Positions 1 to 11,429 of a DNA stretch of 64,000 bases are shown here, piece by piece (position 1 is the first letter of the stretch; every line of letters begins with the position of its first letter). Source of the DNA: Euryodendron excelsum. Lineage: Eukaryota > Streptophyta > Magnoliopsida > Ericales > Pentaphylacaceae. The notes under the pieces were generated by a model. That model did no database searches. It saw nothing but the letters and a program-made list of their open reading frames with translations, and was not told the origin of the DNA. The DNA lies in the NCBI GenBank assembly GCA_033060915.1, contig CM065397.1, forward strand, positions 17,535,501 to 17,599,500. The letters run 5' to 3'. A program made the position numbers and the translations under genes.

Positions 1-590
1 TATAATTCTTGGTCAAATTAATGGCACTTATGTTATCACATCTAATGGGAATGTGTTCAAAAGTAAGTCCAAAGTTCTCTAATTAGTGTTTGATCCAAAG
101 GACTTTAACACAACAGCTTCTAACTACAATGTACTCAGCCTCAGTTGTGGAGAGTGCAACTGAGTTTTGCTTTTTGCTAGACCATGAAATAAGCATATTA
201 CCAAGAAATTGACAAGAGCCACTAGTGCTCTTTCTATCAACCTTACTTCTAGTATAATCAACATCAGAGTAACCAATAAGACTTAATGAAGTGTCCTTAG
301 GGTATCACAACTCCAAGTTAGGTGTGTGCTTGAGATATTTAAATATCTTTTTAACAGCAATAACATGTGATTCTTTAGGATTAGATTGAAATCTAACACA
401 TAAACATACACTAAACATGATATCAGGCCTACTAGCAGTTAAGTAAAGCAATGAGTCAATCATACTTCTATAATGCTTGGTATCCACAGAAATACCTTTT
501 TCATCACTATGAAGCTTGGTTGAAGTATTCATGAGAGTACACAGTGGTTTTGCATCTTCCATTCCAAACTTCTTGAGTAGATCTTTGATG
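1..590 (-). pseudogene. copia family A RNase H and RT C-terminus remnant
   Basis: Minus-strand translation of 305-562 gives MEDAKPLCTLMNTSTKL and then SLLYLTASRPDIMFSVCL, the conserved RT C-terminal/connection segment of plant copia elements. Bases 1-300 encode a decayed RNase H (a match to the QNSVALSTTEAEY block is recognisable around 120-180). The frame is broken repeatedly. Only a fragment of a polyprotein; no function expected. Confidence 0.85.
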
Positions 591-1200
591 TACTTAGCTT
601 GGTTAATGAATATTCATTCCTTTGATTGTTTGATTTGAAGTCCAAGGAAGTAGTTAAGTTTTCGCATCATGCTCATTTCAAACTTACCCTGCATACACTT
701 AGCAAATTTCTTGCAAAACTTCTCATTAGTAGAGCTAAATATAATGTCATTCATATAGATTTGCATAATAAGCATGTCATGATCTCTAATTTTGATAAAG
801 AGTGTTGTGTCAACCTTTTCTCTTGTAAAACTATTTTCAATCAAGAATTTGCTCAACCTTTCATACCAAGCCCTTAGGGCCTACTTTAACCCATAAAGTG
901 CTTTTGTGAGTTTGAAAACATGGTTTGGAAACTCGAGATTTTCAAAACCAGAAGATTGCTCCACATACACTTCTTCTGAAATAAAGTCATTCAAAAATGC
1001 ACTTTTCACATCCATTTGATAAAGCTTGAAATTTTTAAAATATGAAAAAGCGAGTAACATTCCAATAGATTCTAATTTAGCTACATGTGCATAAGTCTCA
1101 TTAAAATCAATTCCTTCTTCTTGATTATAGCCTTGGGCTACAAGTCTAACTTTGTTTCTCACTACAATTCCAGATTCAACCATTTTGTTTCTTAAAACTC
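590..1200 (-). pseudogene. copia family A reverse transcriptase remnant
   Basis: Two minus-strand blocks are visible. Bases 1183 to 881 carry RNKVRLVAQGYNQEEGIDF, YQMDVKSAFLNDFISEEVYV and ALYGLK. Bases 856 to 614 carry the fingers/palm continuation and YFLGLQIKQSKE. The catalytic YVDD box reads YMND here, so the first catalytic aspartate is Asn, a G-to-A type change on the coding strand. A frameshift separates the blocks near 870. The missing aspartate alone would abolish polymerase activity. Confidence 0.9.
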
Positions 1201-1539
1201 ATTTGGTTCCAATAACTGGATGATCTACAAGTCCAAGAACAAAGTTCCAAACCTCATTCTCTCAAATTGGTTTAACTCTTCTTGCATGGCTATTATCCAA
1301 AACTCATCATTTTCAGCATCTTGAAAACATTTTTATTCAATTTATGAAAGAAAAGTAAGATAATTACATACATTTTTTAAAGATGACCTTGTCCTTAACC
1401 CTTGTAATAGATCACCTAGTATTTACTCTGTTGGATAGTTGTGGACAAACTTTCATTCCTTTGGCAACCCTTCATTCACATTTTGTTGACTTGAAGAAAT
1501 ATCTTGCTCATCTTTCTCTTTTTATGTGGCTTCACTTGT

Positions 1540-2520
1540 GTTTTAATTGATGTTGAGATTGTCTGAATTTTGCTCCACATCATCTACATCATTACTCATA
1601 ACTTTTCTAGGTAAGGAGTTTAGTTCATCAAAGGTAACATGAACTGATTCTTTGATAATTAAAATTCTTTTATTGAAAACTCTATAGGCCTTATGATGTG
1701 TGGAATAGCCGAGAAAGACACCTTTATCAGATTTAACATCAAACTTACCAAGATTGTCTTTATTGTTATTCAACACAAAACACTTACATCCAAAAATTTT
1801 AAAGTATGAAACATTTGGCTTCTTGTCTTTCCAAAGCTCATATAGGGTTTTATTTAAAGATTTTCTAACTAAAATTTTATTTAAAACATAACAAGTAGTG
1901 TTAGTAGCTTCTGTTCAAAAATATTTTGGCAAATTATTTCACAAAGCATAGTTCTTTCCATTTTTTTTCAAAATTTTGTTTTTCCTCTCAACAATCCCAT
2001 TCTGTTGAGGAGTTCTAAGAGCATAAAAATTGTGTTCAAAATCATTTTCATTACAACATACTTCAAAAGGTTTGCAATCAAACTCACCTCCATGGTCAGT
2101 TCTTATTGTTGTGATTGTAAATCCCTTTTCATTTTGAACCTTTTTTCAAAACTTTGTGAAGAAGACAATTGTTTTATCCTTGTGAACAAGAAAGAATGTC
2201 CAAGTGAATCTTTAGTAATTATCAACAACAACTAGAGCATATTACTTACCACATAGACTTAGAGTCCTAGTTGGTCCAAAAAGATCCACATGCAGTAGTT
2301 GAAGTGGCCTAGTAGTAGAATTAGATTTTTGGATTTAAAAGAGTTTCTTGTTTGCTTCCCCATTTGATAAGCATCGCAGAACTTGTCCTTTTCAAATTTA
2401 AGTTTGGGGACTCCATTGACCAAATCATTTTTAGAAATCTTTGAAAGAATGCTCATATTGATATGGCCAAATCTTCTATGTCACAACCAACTATCTTCAC
2501 TATTCACAGCTGCAAGGCAC
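1540..2520 (-). pseudogene. copia family A GAG-pre-integrase and integrase remnant
   Basis: The minus-strand frames include the HHCC zinc region (a stop, then HRRFGHINMSILSKI, then FCDAYQMGKQ with the second cysteine of the CxxC pair changed to Tyr) at about 2520 to 2340. The integrase core and its C-terminal part follow, including VFLGYSTHHKAYRVFNKR at 1776 to 1543. The catalytic core between about 1800 and 2250 is shredded by stops and frameshifts; only scraps such as the NG-x2-RGK block before the third acidic residue remain. Confidence 0.78.
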
Positions 2521-4505
2521 TTTATTTTACAAGAAGATAAGTTATTTAAATAACAAAAAATATAGATATTGCCTTGTCTGTGACCAGTCAATATGGTCTT
2601 GTTATCATTGATGTTCACTACATCACATTTTGATGATTCAAACACAACTTTGCAACCTTTATCACACAATTGACTAATGGTTAAAAGGTTATGCTATAAG
2701 CATTTAACAAGTAAAACATTTTCTATAGAAGTTGAATAATCCTTACTAATACTACCTATACCAATGATCTTCCATTTGCTATTGTCTTTAAAAGTGACCA
2801 AGCCTCCATCCTTTGGTGTGAGATATGTAAATTGAGCTTCATCACCAGTCTTGAGCATCCACTATCCGAGTACCAATAATCCTTATTGGATTTTCTTTAA
2901 GACATACCTACAACAAGGGCAACTCAACCTTTGACCTTTGGTACCCACATGATCTTGGGTCCTTGGGGTTAATCTTTCGTGGTCCTTTTGGGACCCAAGC
3001 CCTCTTGGCAGCATGAGATTTTTGTATAATATAACATTGGCTAGCAGGATGACCTTTCTTTTAGCAATAAAAACAGGTAATTTGAGTTTTTCTTGTAGGT
3101 GTTTCAACTCTGTTTTTAAAAGACTTCCTCTTCTTATGAGAATTGTATCCAATTCCTGCTTTATCTAACAAGCATTTTTGTTTTCCAAACATGACATCTA
3201 ATTGTTTCTTTCCATCAACACATTTTACAAGAGATTTTTCTAAAATTTTTACTTTTCCTTGCAAAACAGAGTTCTCCTTTTTCAAAACTCATTGGCATTT
3301 TATAAATCCTCATATTCCTTAGTAAGAGTGGATACCATCTTTTTGAAAAGAGTGTTTTTTATGCTAATCTTTTTAAATTCAGCAAGAAGATCATCAAAAA
3401 CATCTTGTAACTCATCAAATGAAAAAATAAATGGTTTAGATGATGATCCCGCAGATTCATCTACTTGTGCCATGAGACATAGGTTTTCAACCTCTTGAGG
3501 TTCATCATATTCATCTGAGCTGGAGCCTTCATTTTTATTACATGTGGTAGCTAGAGCTCTTTTTCCTTTACGTTTCTTTTCCTTCTTTTTAGCATGGGAC
3601 ACTCAGCTTTTATGTGTCCTAGCTTCTTACATTCAAAGTATATGATAGTTGAGTCCTTATTGTTGGATTCATTCTTTAACTCAAGCTTTTTTCTACCTTT
3701 CCATTTTCTCCTTATAAATCTTTTGAATTTTCTTGTAATGAGGGCAAGATTTTCCTCATCATCATCTTCACTTTCAAATTTATTCTCTTGTGTGGTGGAT
3801 TTGAATACAACATATTTCTTTCTCTTATCTTCCTCTTCTTAAGCATTTTGCTTTTGGGTCAACTCATAGATCATAAGAGAACCAAGTAACTCTTCAAGTG
3901 GTAAGATATTGAGGTCTTTAGCTTTGTGTATGGCTGTTACTTTGGCTTCACATGTCTTTGGCAAAGATCTAAGGATCTTTCTCACCTGTTCACTGTTAGG
4001 ATAAACTCTACCAAGAGATTTTAAGCCATTAACAATGTTAGTAAATCTAGTTAACATTTCAGTAATAGACTCATCAGATTTCATTCTAAATAGTTCATAG
4101 TTGTGCACAAGAATATTAATCTTGGACTCTTTGCCTTAGATTGGTCCCTTCATGAGTCACCTCAAGTCTATCCCAAATTTCTTTGGCTGATTCACAAGTA
4201 GAAATTCTATTGAATTCATTGGGATCTAAAACACAATATAAAATGTTCATAGCCTTAGTATTGGATTTCAAAAGTCTCAAGTCATTCTCATCTTACTCAC
4301 TTTCAATTTTGGGGATTTCTAATCTTTCAATGGTCTTGGTAGGAATCTTAGGACCATTCACAATGATTCTTCATAATTCATAATCAACAGATTGAATATA
4401 TATTCTCATTCTATTCTTTCAATAATTATAGTTGGTCTCATTGAACATGGGAGGTCTATTGGTGGATTGACCCTCACTTAGAGAGCTTCCAATCATGGTT
4501 GCCAT
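2481..4505 (-). pseudogene. copia family A gag and protease remnant
   Basis: The start is the minus-strand ATG at 4505 (MATMIGSSLSEGQSTNRP), about 45 bases inside the PBS, matching the gag start of the second family A copy at 41764. Downstream are the UBN2-like gag core (4108 to 3839, YELFRMKSDESITEMLTRF), a Lys/Glu-rich linker (3602 to 3300) and one CCHC knuckle (C-F-Y-C-x4-H-x4-C) at about 3070 to 3030, interrupted by a TAA (plus-strand 3061-3063). Protease-region residues follow (DGGLVTFKDNSKWKIIGIGS, then LLTISQLCDKGCKVVF at 2669 to 2481). Several stops and frameshifts are present. Confidence 0.85.
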
Positions 4506-4547
4506 GGATCAACTCTAAGGATGTTAAACCTTTGAAATAGAGCACTA

Positions 4548-4559
4548 ACTCTGATACCA
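4548..4559 (-). other. primer-binding site of family A copy 1
   Basis: The minus strand reads TGGTATCAGAGT, a one-mismatch match to the TGGTATCAGAGC that pairs with the 3' end of initiator Met-tRNA in plant retrotransposons. It lies two bases inside the LTR end, as usual for copia. Confidence 0.9.
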
Positions 4560-6119
4560 ATTATTGACTCAAATATGTAACCTAAGAGAGAATGTGAATT
4601 GGGTTTTTTTAAATAATTCACACAATAATACAATTTAAAAGCTAATAACCCAAAGGAATTAGAAATCAAATAGTGTAAGTGCAATGCAAGCAAATAATGA
4701 GATGCTAGAATGAAAAATAGAGCACACAAATGAAAACCAGATTTACCGAGATTTAGTCACAATGTGTGACCTACGTCCTCACTCCCAAGACCCCCTTGAA
4801 AGCTCTTTCACTATGCAAAAATTCTTTACACAACAGGTACTAGTTGCCAAGTGCCCAGCTCATTCCTTACAAGAGCTATTTCTAAACTCTCAAACCCTCC
4901 AAGTGATTTTGTCCAAATTTCACTCAAACTTACAAGTATTTTTAACAAGAATACTCAAGCTCACAGGTTTACAAACTCTCCCAAGTAAAATATTCAAAGA
5001 TTATACAATGGGTAACTCTCTCAAAAGAGTGTATAAGCAAGTTGAAGCACAATGAATACCCTAGCAAGAAAATGTTGAAGTATTGGTCAGAAAATCAGCA
5101 TTCAATCAGTTGTATATCTCTTAAATCCTCTGATTCTTCTCTATATATGTTGTGGGGATCTTATATATATCGCCTTGAATTGATTATAGCCGTTGGTGGT
5201 GGTTTTGAGTTCATTTAATGTGAGATCAAGCTGAGAGACCATTTGAAAAATTAGCCATTACAATCGAAGAGTCGACTCTTTTGTTGAAGGGGTCGACCCT
5301 TTTTGTTCTGCTCTTATCTTCCTCAACTCTCTATCCCAATGTGTCGACTCCTAAGAAATAAGGGTTGATTCTTTAAAGTTTTGTTTGACTTCACTAAAGC
5401 TTTGTCTGAATGTGTTGACTGTTGAAGAGTGAGGGATCGACTTTTTTAGCTTTTGTCCAAACTATATCAAGACTCTGTCCAAAGGTGTCAACCCCTGAGA
5501 AACAAGGAGTTAGCCCTTTTTAGACCTTTTTCAAAACTTTGCATTCTAGATTGAGAAGTCGACTATTGAGTTAGGAGGGGTTGACTATTTTCATTAGAAT
5601 CCTTTTTGTCTAGTCCACTGTCTGAATGAGTCAACTCTTGGGAATTCATGAATAGACCTTTTTTTAGTATTTCAAAATCTTTAGTAAGTCTGCTTCAAAT
5701 AACTTTAAAGTCTTTCAAGCTCTTCAATAATCATCAAAATGAAACTTTTAAGGCTTGAAATGATTTCTTTAAAGCAAGTTAATCACCAAGAACATCTTCA
5801 ATCTCTTCAAGATGAATTCAAACAATTTGATTCCTTGTACAGTTCTTTAATCAACATAATTTCTTTTATTGATCCAAGACTTTACCAAAATTTTCAAGAG
5901 AGCTTCCAAGTCTTTCAATCTTTTCTCTTCAACTAATCTTCTATTCTTCTGTAAACACCTTTTGTGAGACCCTAATCTTATAATTTTATAATTACCTAAA
6001 TTACATTTATTGCATGGTTAATTAGTAAGTAAATATTATGTGGGTGCATGTGTGTGTGGCAAGTGGTGAGTTAGGTGATGAATTAATTGGTGACTCATTG
6101 GTGAGTTGGTTGATGGATT

Positions 6120-6745
6120 AATGGTGACGAGGATTTCCGGACCAGACCGGAAGCCCTTCCCGTGCCGCCTGGTCGTCGCCCGACCAGGTACCCAGTCCGT
6201 TCGCCCTCGAACTTACCGATCAGAGGGGATGCCCATAACGACCCTCTGATCAGGTCAGCGCCCGATCACGTCCTTAGGGGCCCATTTCTGACACCAGTCC
6301 CCCTGGCCTGCGTTAGGGACGTGGATGTGGCGTGTACCTGCAACAATCGCCACGCCCCTGACACTGTTCTGACACACGCCACCCTGGAGTGTGAAGATGG
6401 CCCTCTCAAGTGCTCTGACACCATTCTAACCTTCCAACTAGAAGCAGCCACGTGGGAGGACCACCTACTCCCGCCACGCAAACGTACAAAGGGAAAAATT
6501 GGCCCCCTTGGCAGGTATGCAACACTCAACCCTGGACATTTTCCTCTCCAACGTTTGAACCCCCTAGAATCTAACTTGAACACCGGAGGGCCATTGGCTC
6601 CCATCACGCCGGTGGGTTTTAGCGCAGGAGGCCACCGGCCGACTAAGGAACAGTTCATCCTGGACCTGGGGGTAAGCCAACACGAGATTGCTGCATCATC
6701 AATTAGTGAGTTGGTTGGTGGGGCAATGATGACATGTGCATAAGT
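6120..6745 (+). other. GC-rich block inside the gypsy solo LTR with long open frames
   Basis: Composition shifts sharply to GC-rich here, unlike the rest of the window. A 193-codon frame (6162-6743) and an opposing minus-strand frame are open. The predicted proteins are Pro/Arg/Thr-rich and show no domain I recognise. High GC lowers stop frequency, so I treat these as non-coding LTR (U3) sequence. Confidence 0.5.
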
Positions 6746-6779
6746 GTGAATGTGGAGTGTTGTCTTGCAATTAAAGAGG

Positions 6780-6795
6780 ATATATATATAAATAT

Positions 6796-6873
<78 letters not shown>
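6780..6873. repeat. compound microsatellite (TA)n-(GA)n
   Basis: About 55 bases of TA repeats, broken by two AAA interruptions, run directly into about 40 bases of GA. It creates Ser-Leu and Tyr-Ile repeat shadow frames on the minus strand. Confidence 0.97.
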
Positions 6874-6877
<4 letters not shown>

Positions 6878-7856
6878 CAGCCAGCCCACTTCTCTTTCGA
6901 TGGAGAGAAGAAGGATGAGATAAGGGGGTGGGGGACAAGGGAACAAGGAGACAAAGAAAAGAAGGAAAAGAAGGAGAAAGTGGAGGTGAGTGGTGTTTAA
7001 CATGATGGGAGAGAGAAGAAGAAAAAGAATAGAAGGAGGGAAGAGTTTGGCTACCGTCATTGGATATAGAGAGAGATAGAAAGAAGAGAAAGAGAGCGGA
7101 GGAGGAAAAAGAAGAAGAACCTTGGGTGGGTTTCTTCCATCTTGATTTCAAGATCTAAGGTAAGATCATCATATTCTTACTAGATCTATTTTATATTTAT
7201 GGTTCTTGCATGTTTATATGTATTTATTCTATGAAAATGGGGGTAGGAGGTGAGATCTTCTATGTTAAAACTTAAAATTATCCATGGCTACCATAACAAT
7301 CATCTCTATAATAGGCTACTATTTGGAGATGTTTTGACCTAGCTAAACATCTCATTTGTGGCTGAATTTTTAAACACTATAAGTTAGGGTTGTAAGGATC
7401 ATTTGGGTTTTGGATTCACTTAAAAATGTTATATTTTTGATTTATGGTGAATTTTTGAAGTGAGACTATCTATACAGAATTTTGATGTCCAGATCTGTGA
7501 TCCTTGGTTTAACTGAGCATTCGACCAAGTTAGAGTGGTCAAAAAATTATAAAATTTTTAATATATTTGGGAGAAAATTTGATGATGACCTGTGCCAAAT
7601 TTCAGGTCATTTTGAGATCATTTACCCATGCTAAGAATCTAGTTTCTAAGCTTTTAATAGATGGGAAAAACTTGCCTCTATGTGATTCTATTTGTGGCGG
7701 TTCAGATTTGGAACTTTAGAGTGAGTGTTGGAAACTATGGAGATTCAGAAAAATCGTGGAGTGGAACTCTAACTCATACATAAGTGGAGCTCGCAGGCGC
7801 AAGCTGTCCTGTTAGGTTCATCATGAAACTGCACTCTCTTTGTTTCTTCCCCCAAG

Positions 7857-7996
7857 GTCCTGTGAGGTCCCGCGAGGTGTCCCACGAGGTCCTGCAAGGT
7901 TCTATGAGCTCCCACGAGATCCTGCGAGGTCCCACGAGGTGTTTCGTGAGGTCCGTCCTGAAATTACACCCTCACTGTTTCTTCCTGCGAGGTCCT
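7857..7996 (+). repeat. GAGGT-type minisatellite in the gypsy LTR
   Basis: Short imperfect units of 11-13 bases of the form CCYRCGAGGT (GTCCCGCGAGGT, GTCCCACGAGGT, GTCCTGCGAGGT) recur about ten times. It lies within the LTR and probably arose by slippage. Confidence 0.8.
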
Positions 7997-9934
7997 GTGA
8001 AGTCTCTTGGAAGAGCTTTCAGCACTATCTTATTTTATAAAATACCAAATAAATATGTAAGCTTATTCAATAAATGTGAAAGTTGGTAGGAATACTCTAT
8101 GATATGTTTATTTTGTATTCCTAAATTTTTGGAATTGTTGGATATAAGTTCACAAAGTTATGTCCAGATTATGAGACCTGTGTTAGTTTTGGCAGATTGG
8201 AGGACTTAGTGTATTTTGGTATCTTTAAACTATTGCATTACGTTGGGAACTTAATTGAGGGTATCAGATGGCATTTTTAATACTTGATTTCAGTTCTATG
8301 GTTTGTTTGGGGTATCTACATTATGTTTGATTATTTTTGCAAAATTATACATTGAGTTTTCGAAACTAATATGGTTGTGGTGATAAGAGTTAAAAGAGGT
8401 CAAGAGCATTCAACGTCAGCCAAGAAATAACTTTATCGTGGAGTGTGTATACGGGGATAAGTGGGATTAGGATATTCATATTCATATTAAATGAATATAT
8501 TGTTTGTATCTATATTGGTATTGATTGTGATATCATGGGATAATCTTATTCATATAGAAGAGAATATATTGTTTGTATTGTTATGAATATTGGTGATGAT
8601 TATGGGATGAGGATAGTCAAATTCATATTGAATGAATATATTATTAGTAATATTATCTATATTGGTGTTGATTGTTGGATTGTGGGATTTATGATGATCT
8701 TACTTATATTGACTTGGATGCCTTACTATCTATAATGGTGTATTATTTATCTTATTATGAACGTTGGTGTTGATTGTGACAGTCTTGTTCATATAGAGTT
8801 GCTTAATAATTATGTATATAACATACTATTGATGAGGTTATATATATGTAGTGATATTAATGAAGTTATATATATGCAGTGATATTGATAAGGTTGTATA
8901 AGAAGTGGAAGTGGCATTGCATACCATCCATATTGTATGCGTTGCATTGCACTGGATAAAGTTAACCGATGTGGGATTAACTAAGGCTTAGTTACAGTGA
9001 ACTAGCCTAGGGGTGTCACGGTGGACATTCCTTGATAATGCGCTATTGATATATTAGGTCAACGTTATCTAAACTTCGTGCACATGTTGGTGTTTCATGC
9101 ATTGCATCACAAGAGACATTGCATTTCATAAAGTATATTACATTGTTGGTGGTGATGAGAGGATGATTACATATTGTCGATATTGGTGTTTTATAGATGA
9201 TTATATATTATTGGGTAATGGATTATTCATTGATGGTTGATTTTGTGATTATATTTATCATTCTTTATGAGTTTGATTATCTACTGTGAGCACGTTGACT
9301 TTTAGCTCACACTTACACAAACTTTTTGGACAGGTGAGCAAAGGAGAGGGTTCGGTTCACTGTAGTCTTAATCCTTACCGTGGTAGCATTCATGCCGGTG
9401 TCAGGATGACGAGTCTCGAAACTTAGAAGAACTCTATTGTCTTACTTTTGATTTATTGGTTGTGTTTTATATAGGACGTTGAGTCTTGATTTTATGTTTT
9501 GTATTAACATGATACGATGGTAAAGGATTTTTGAAAGGTTGTTGATTATTTTTCAATTGATAATGTATCTATACTTTATGGTTTCCTTTGATGTATCATG
9601 GAGAGTTTATTATATTTCTTTCTCATTGTTAATATGTTCCATTGTATTTGTTTTTTTGGAATTGGTGTTAAGGTGTCGTTCGCAGGTATAGTGACATGTG
9701 TGATCACGCCTCGCCTAATGTAATATAATTAATGTGTAATTAGGTTGGGGGTATGACACCTTCAATTTTTAACAAGCTTCTCAACACACAATTTCTTCAT
9801 TATATTTTAATGTGACAAGCTTCAAGTCAAGATCCTATTGAGATAAAGGTAATACATAATTTGCACGCTAAGTGGGGTCATTAGATCACTAGCACATATT
9901 TTGTAATCATCAAAATCAAGACATAGAATTAACA

Positions 9935-11429
9935 ACAAGGTCTTCCTAAATGCAATAATCAATTTAATACATGCACACAATTATGATATTGAGATTCTTC
10001 ACATTGTCTCAAGCTTTTGCAATTTTCTTAAATTTTTTGTAAGTTTTTTCCATCACTTTCTTTCTAACCAAACACTTTTCTTTTGCGCAAAATTTTCCCT
10101 CTTCTTCTTACTTCTCTCTCTTTACATGATTGAGCATGACATGTCACACGCATTTACACACACATACACACACATGAACACACGTCTTTCATTTAGGATG
10201 AGAGGGACGCATGTCCCTTAAGGAATAAGTGAGGTGTCCCTCCATGAGGTGGCACTTCACACTAATAATGATTAAGAAGTAATTAATCAAACTTTAAACT
10301 AATCATACTTAACCACAATTAAATAACAATTAGTCTAATTAACCACGATTAAATTTAACTAATTAAAATTACTTTTTACAAAAGTGTACCAAAATACAAC
10401 TAACATTAAATAAACCTAATTAAGCAGCTTGATTAGAGTATTTGAATATACCTATAGCATGAAATATTCAATTCTTACCAATTATGAAAATCCCTAATCA
10501 ATTATGAACATTATATAATGTTTCTTAACTCAAGTAATCAAGATGTATACAATTCACAACTCGAAATATAATTAAGCATACAAAACACATATTTAAATGC
10601 ATATGATGGAATGCTAGGCCGGGGAAGTTACACTCATTGAGTACTTTTTTCTAAAAGATGATTGCACCTCATCAATCAGAATTCCATCACTTGGTTGGGG
10701 GGTCTTCCAAGTACACCAAGCTACCTCTTGATTAGTTTCTATTTTCGCTAAGATATTTGTGCATTATTTTGCTTCTTTGAAGACATGCTTAAGCAAGGAG
10801 TCGCTTCTCTAAAGAATGAACATGGAATTTTCTATCTGAATGATACACCTCAATATTAACAATTTTAAATAAAAGCTCAATAAGTTTTGAGACAGTAAAT
10901 TTTAGTTACCAACGTTTTGTTGCTCTAGCATTTGTAAAATAATTTCACATTTTTAAAGAAACCAAAAATTATGAATTAACCATTGAATAGGCTTGTTTAT
11001 GAAGTGGATAATTCATATGCTTGGTTCTGAAAATGAAATAAGTCAAAAGGTTGCAAAGTTTCCTAATGAACATTTAAGTTTACCCATTTCTTCTTAATCA
11101 CGTATTTTCCTAATCTTGATATGCAACTATATAATTTTGAATTAATTTATTATAAATTGAAATTTTCAATTAATTAAATCAAAATAAAATGATTTTATTT
11201 TGGAGTTTGACTCTTAATTTGCGGCCATTTTATTTTCATCAACGGAGGTGTGTTAGCTGGCCGGCCTTTGAAGTTCCTACATCTCCTTCTACTTACTTCT
11301 CTGATCTCTCTCGAAAAATTCAAAGGTTATTCAACAATCAGATCACTCAATCCACCGATCTATCTCCAAAATTCGATTCTTACAGAGTCGAATTTCTGTA
11401 TTTGGATTCTGAATTCTTGCAGTGTAAAA
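9935..11429. other. AT-rich upstream region of the HPGT gene
   Basis: No coding sequence seen. It holds a short CA-rich stretch (about 10150-10180) and imperfect repeats of an AATTAAACY motif (10260-10390). The promoter and 5' UTR of the galactosyltransferase should lie in its last few hundred bases, but no TATA box stands out. An upstream ATG at 11250 is in frame with the CDS start. Confidence 0.6.

Larger units (their letters stand above)
5963..9758 (+). mobile_element. solo LTR of a Ty3/gypsy element, Tekay/Del-like (3796 bp)
   Basis: It begins TGTGAGACCCTAATC and ends GGTTGGGGGTATGACA, the TG...CA ends and GGGG-TGACA-type 3' terminus seen in Tekay/Del LTRs. The flanking family A LTR resumes in register on both sides. 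CACCTT is present on both flanks; a strict 5-bp target site is CCTTT/CCTTC, one mismatch. No PBS, gag or pol is present, so it is a solo LTR left by LTR-LTR recombination. Internally: a GC-rich block (6120-6740), an AT/GA microsatellite (6780-6873), a GAGGT-type minisatellite (7857-7996) and a low-complexity TA/GT stretch (8470-8900). The family assignment rests on recalled end motifs. Confidence 0.82.
1..9934 (-). mobile_element. Ty1/copia retrotransposon, family A copy 1 (5' LTR to RNase H; 3' end outside window)
   Basis: Read on the minus strand, the order is 5' LTR (9934 to 4562), primer-binding site, gag, protease, integrase, reverse transcriptase and RNase H, leaving the window at base 1. 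Copia order (integrase before RT) is clear. The RT sequence and the long LTR (about 1.58 kb once the inserted solo LTR is removed) resemble the SIRE/Maximus group; that lineage call is inference. Coding parts carry many stops and frameshifts, so the copy is dead. Four more copies of the same LTR occur at 34185-41706, 39433-41120, 44657-46293 and 46727-48374. The 3' LTR, and any env-like third gene expected in SIRE elements, lie outside the window. Confidence 0.93.
4562..9934 (-). repeat. 5' LTR of family A copy 1, split by a solo LTR
   Basis: The plus-strand left end (TATTGACTCAAATATGTAAC) aligns with TGTTGGCCCAAAAGATAACC at 39433. The right end (ATCAAGACATAGAATTAACA) aligns with the end of 46727-48374. 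Without the insert at 5963-9758 it is about 1577 bases, close to the 1637-1688 of the other copies. The middle (5265-5660) has imperfect repeats around GTCGACTC, the same region that forms a 72-bp array in the copy at 44657. Confidence 0.88.

Noticed and set aside
6266..7151. Long minus-strand frames across the TA/GA microsatellite
   Set aside because: They are Ser-Leu and Tyr-Ile repeats from the microsatellite fused to LTR sequence; no domain and no splice or start logic.
11250..11429. Upstream in-frame ATG adding 60 residues to the HPGT protein
   Set aside because: Family members start with a short basic N-terminus close to the membrane anchor; the extension looks like translated 5' UTR.
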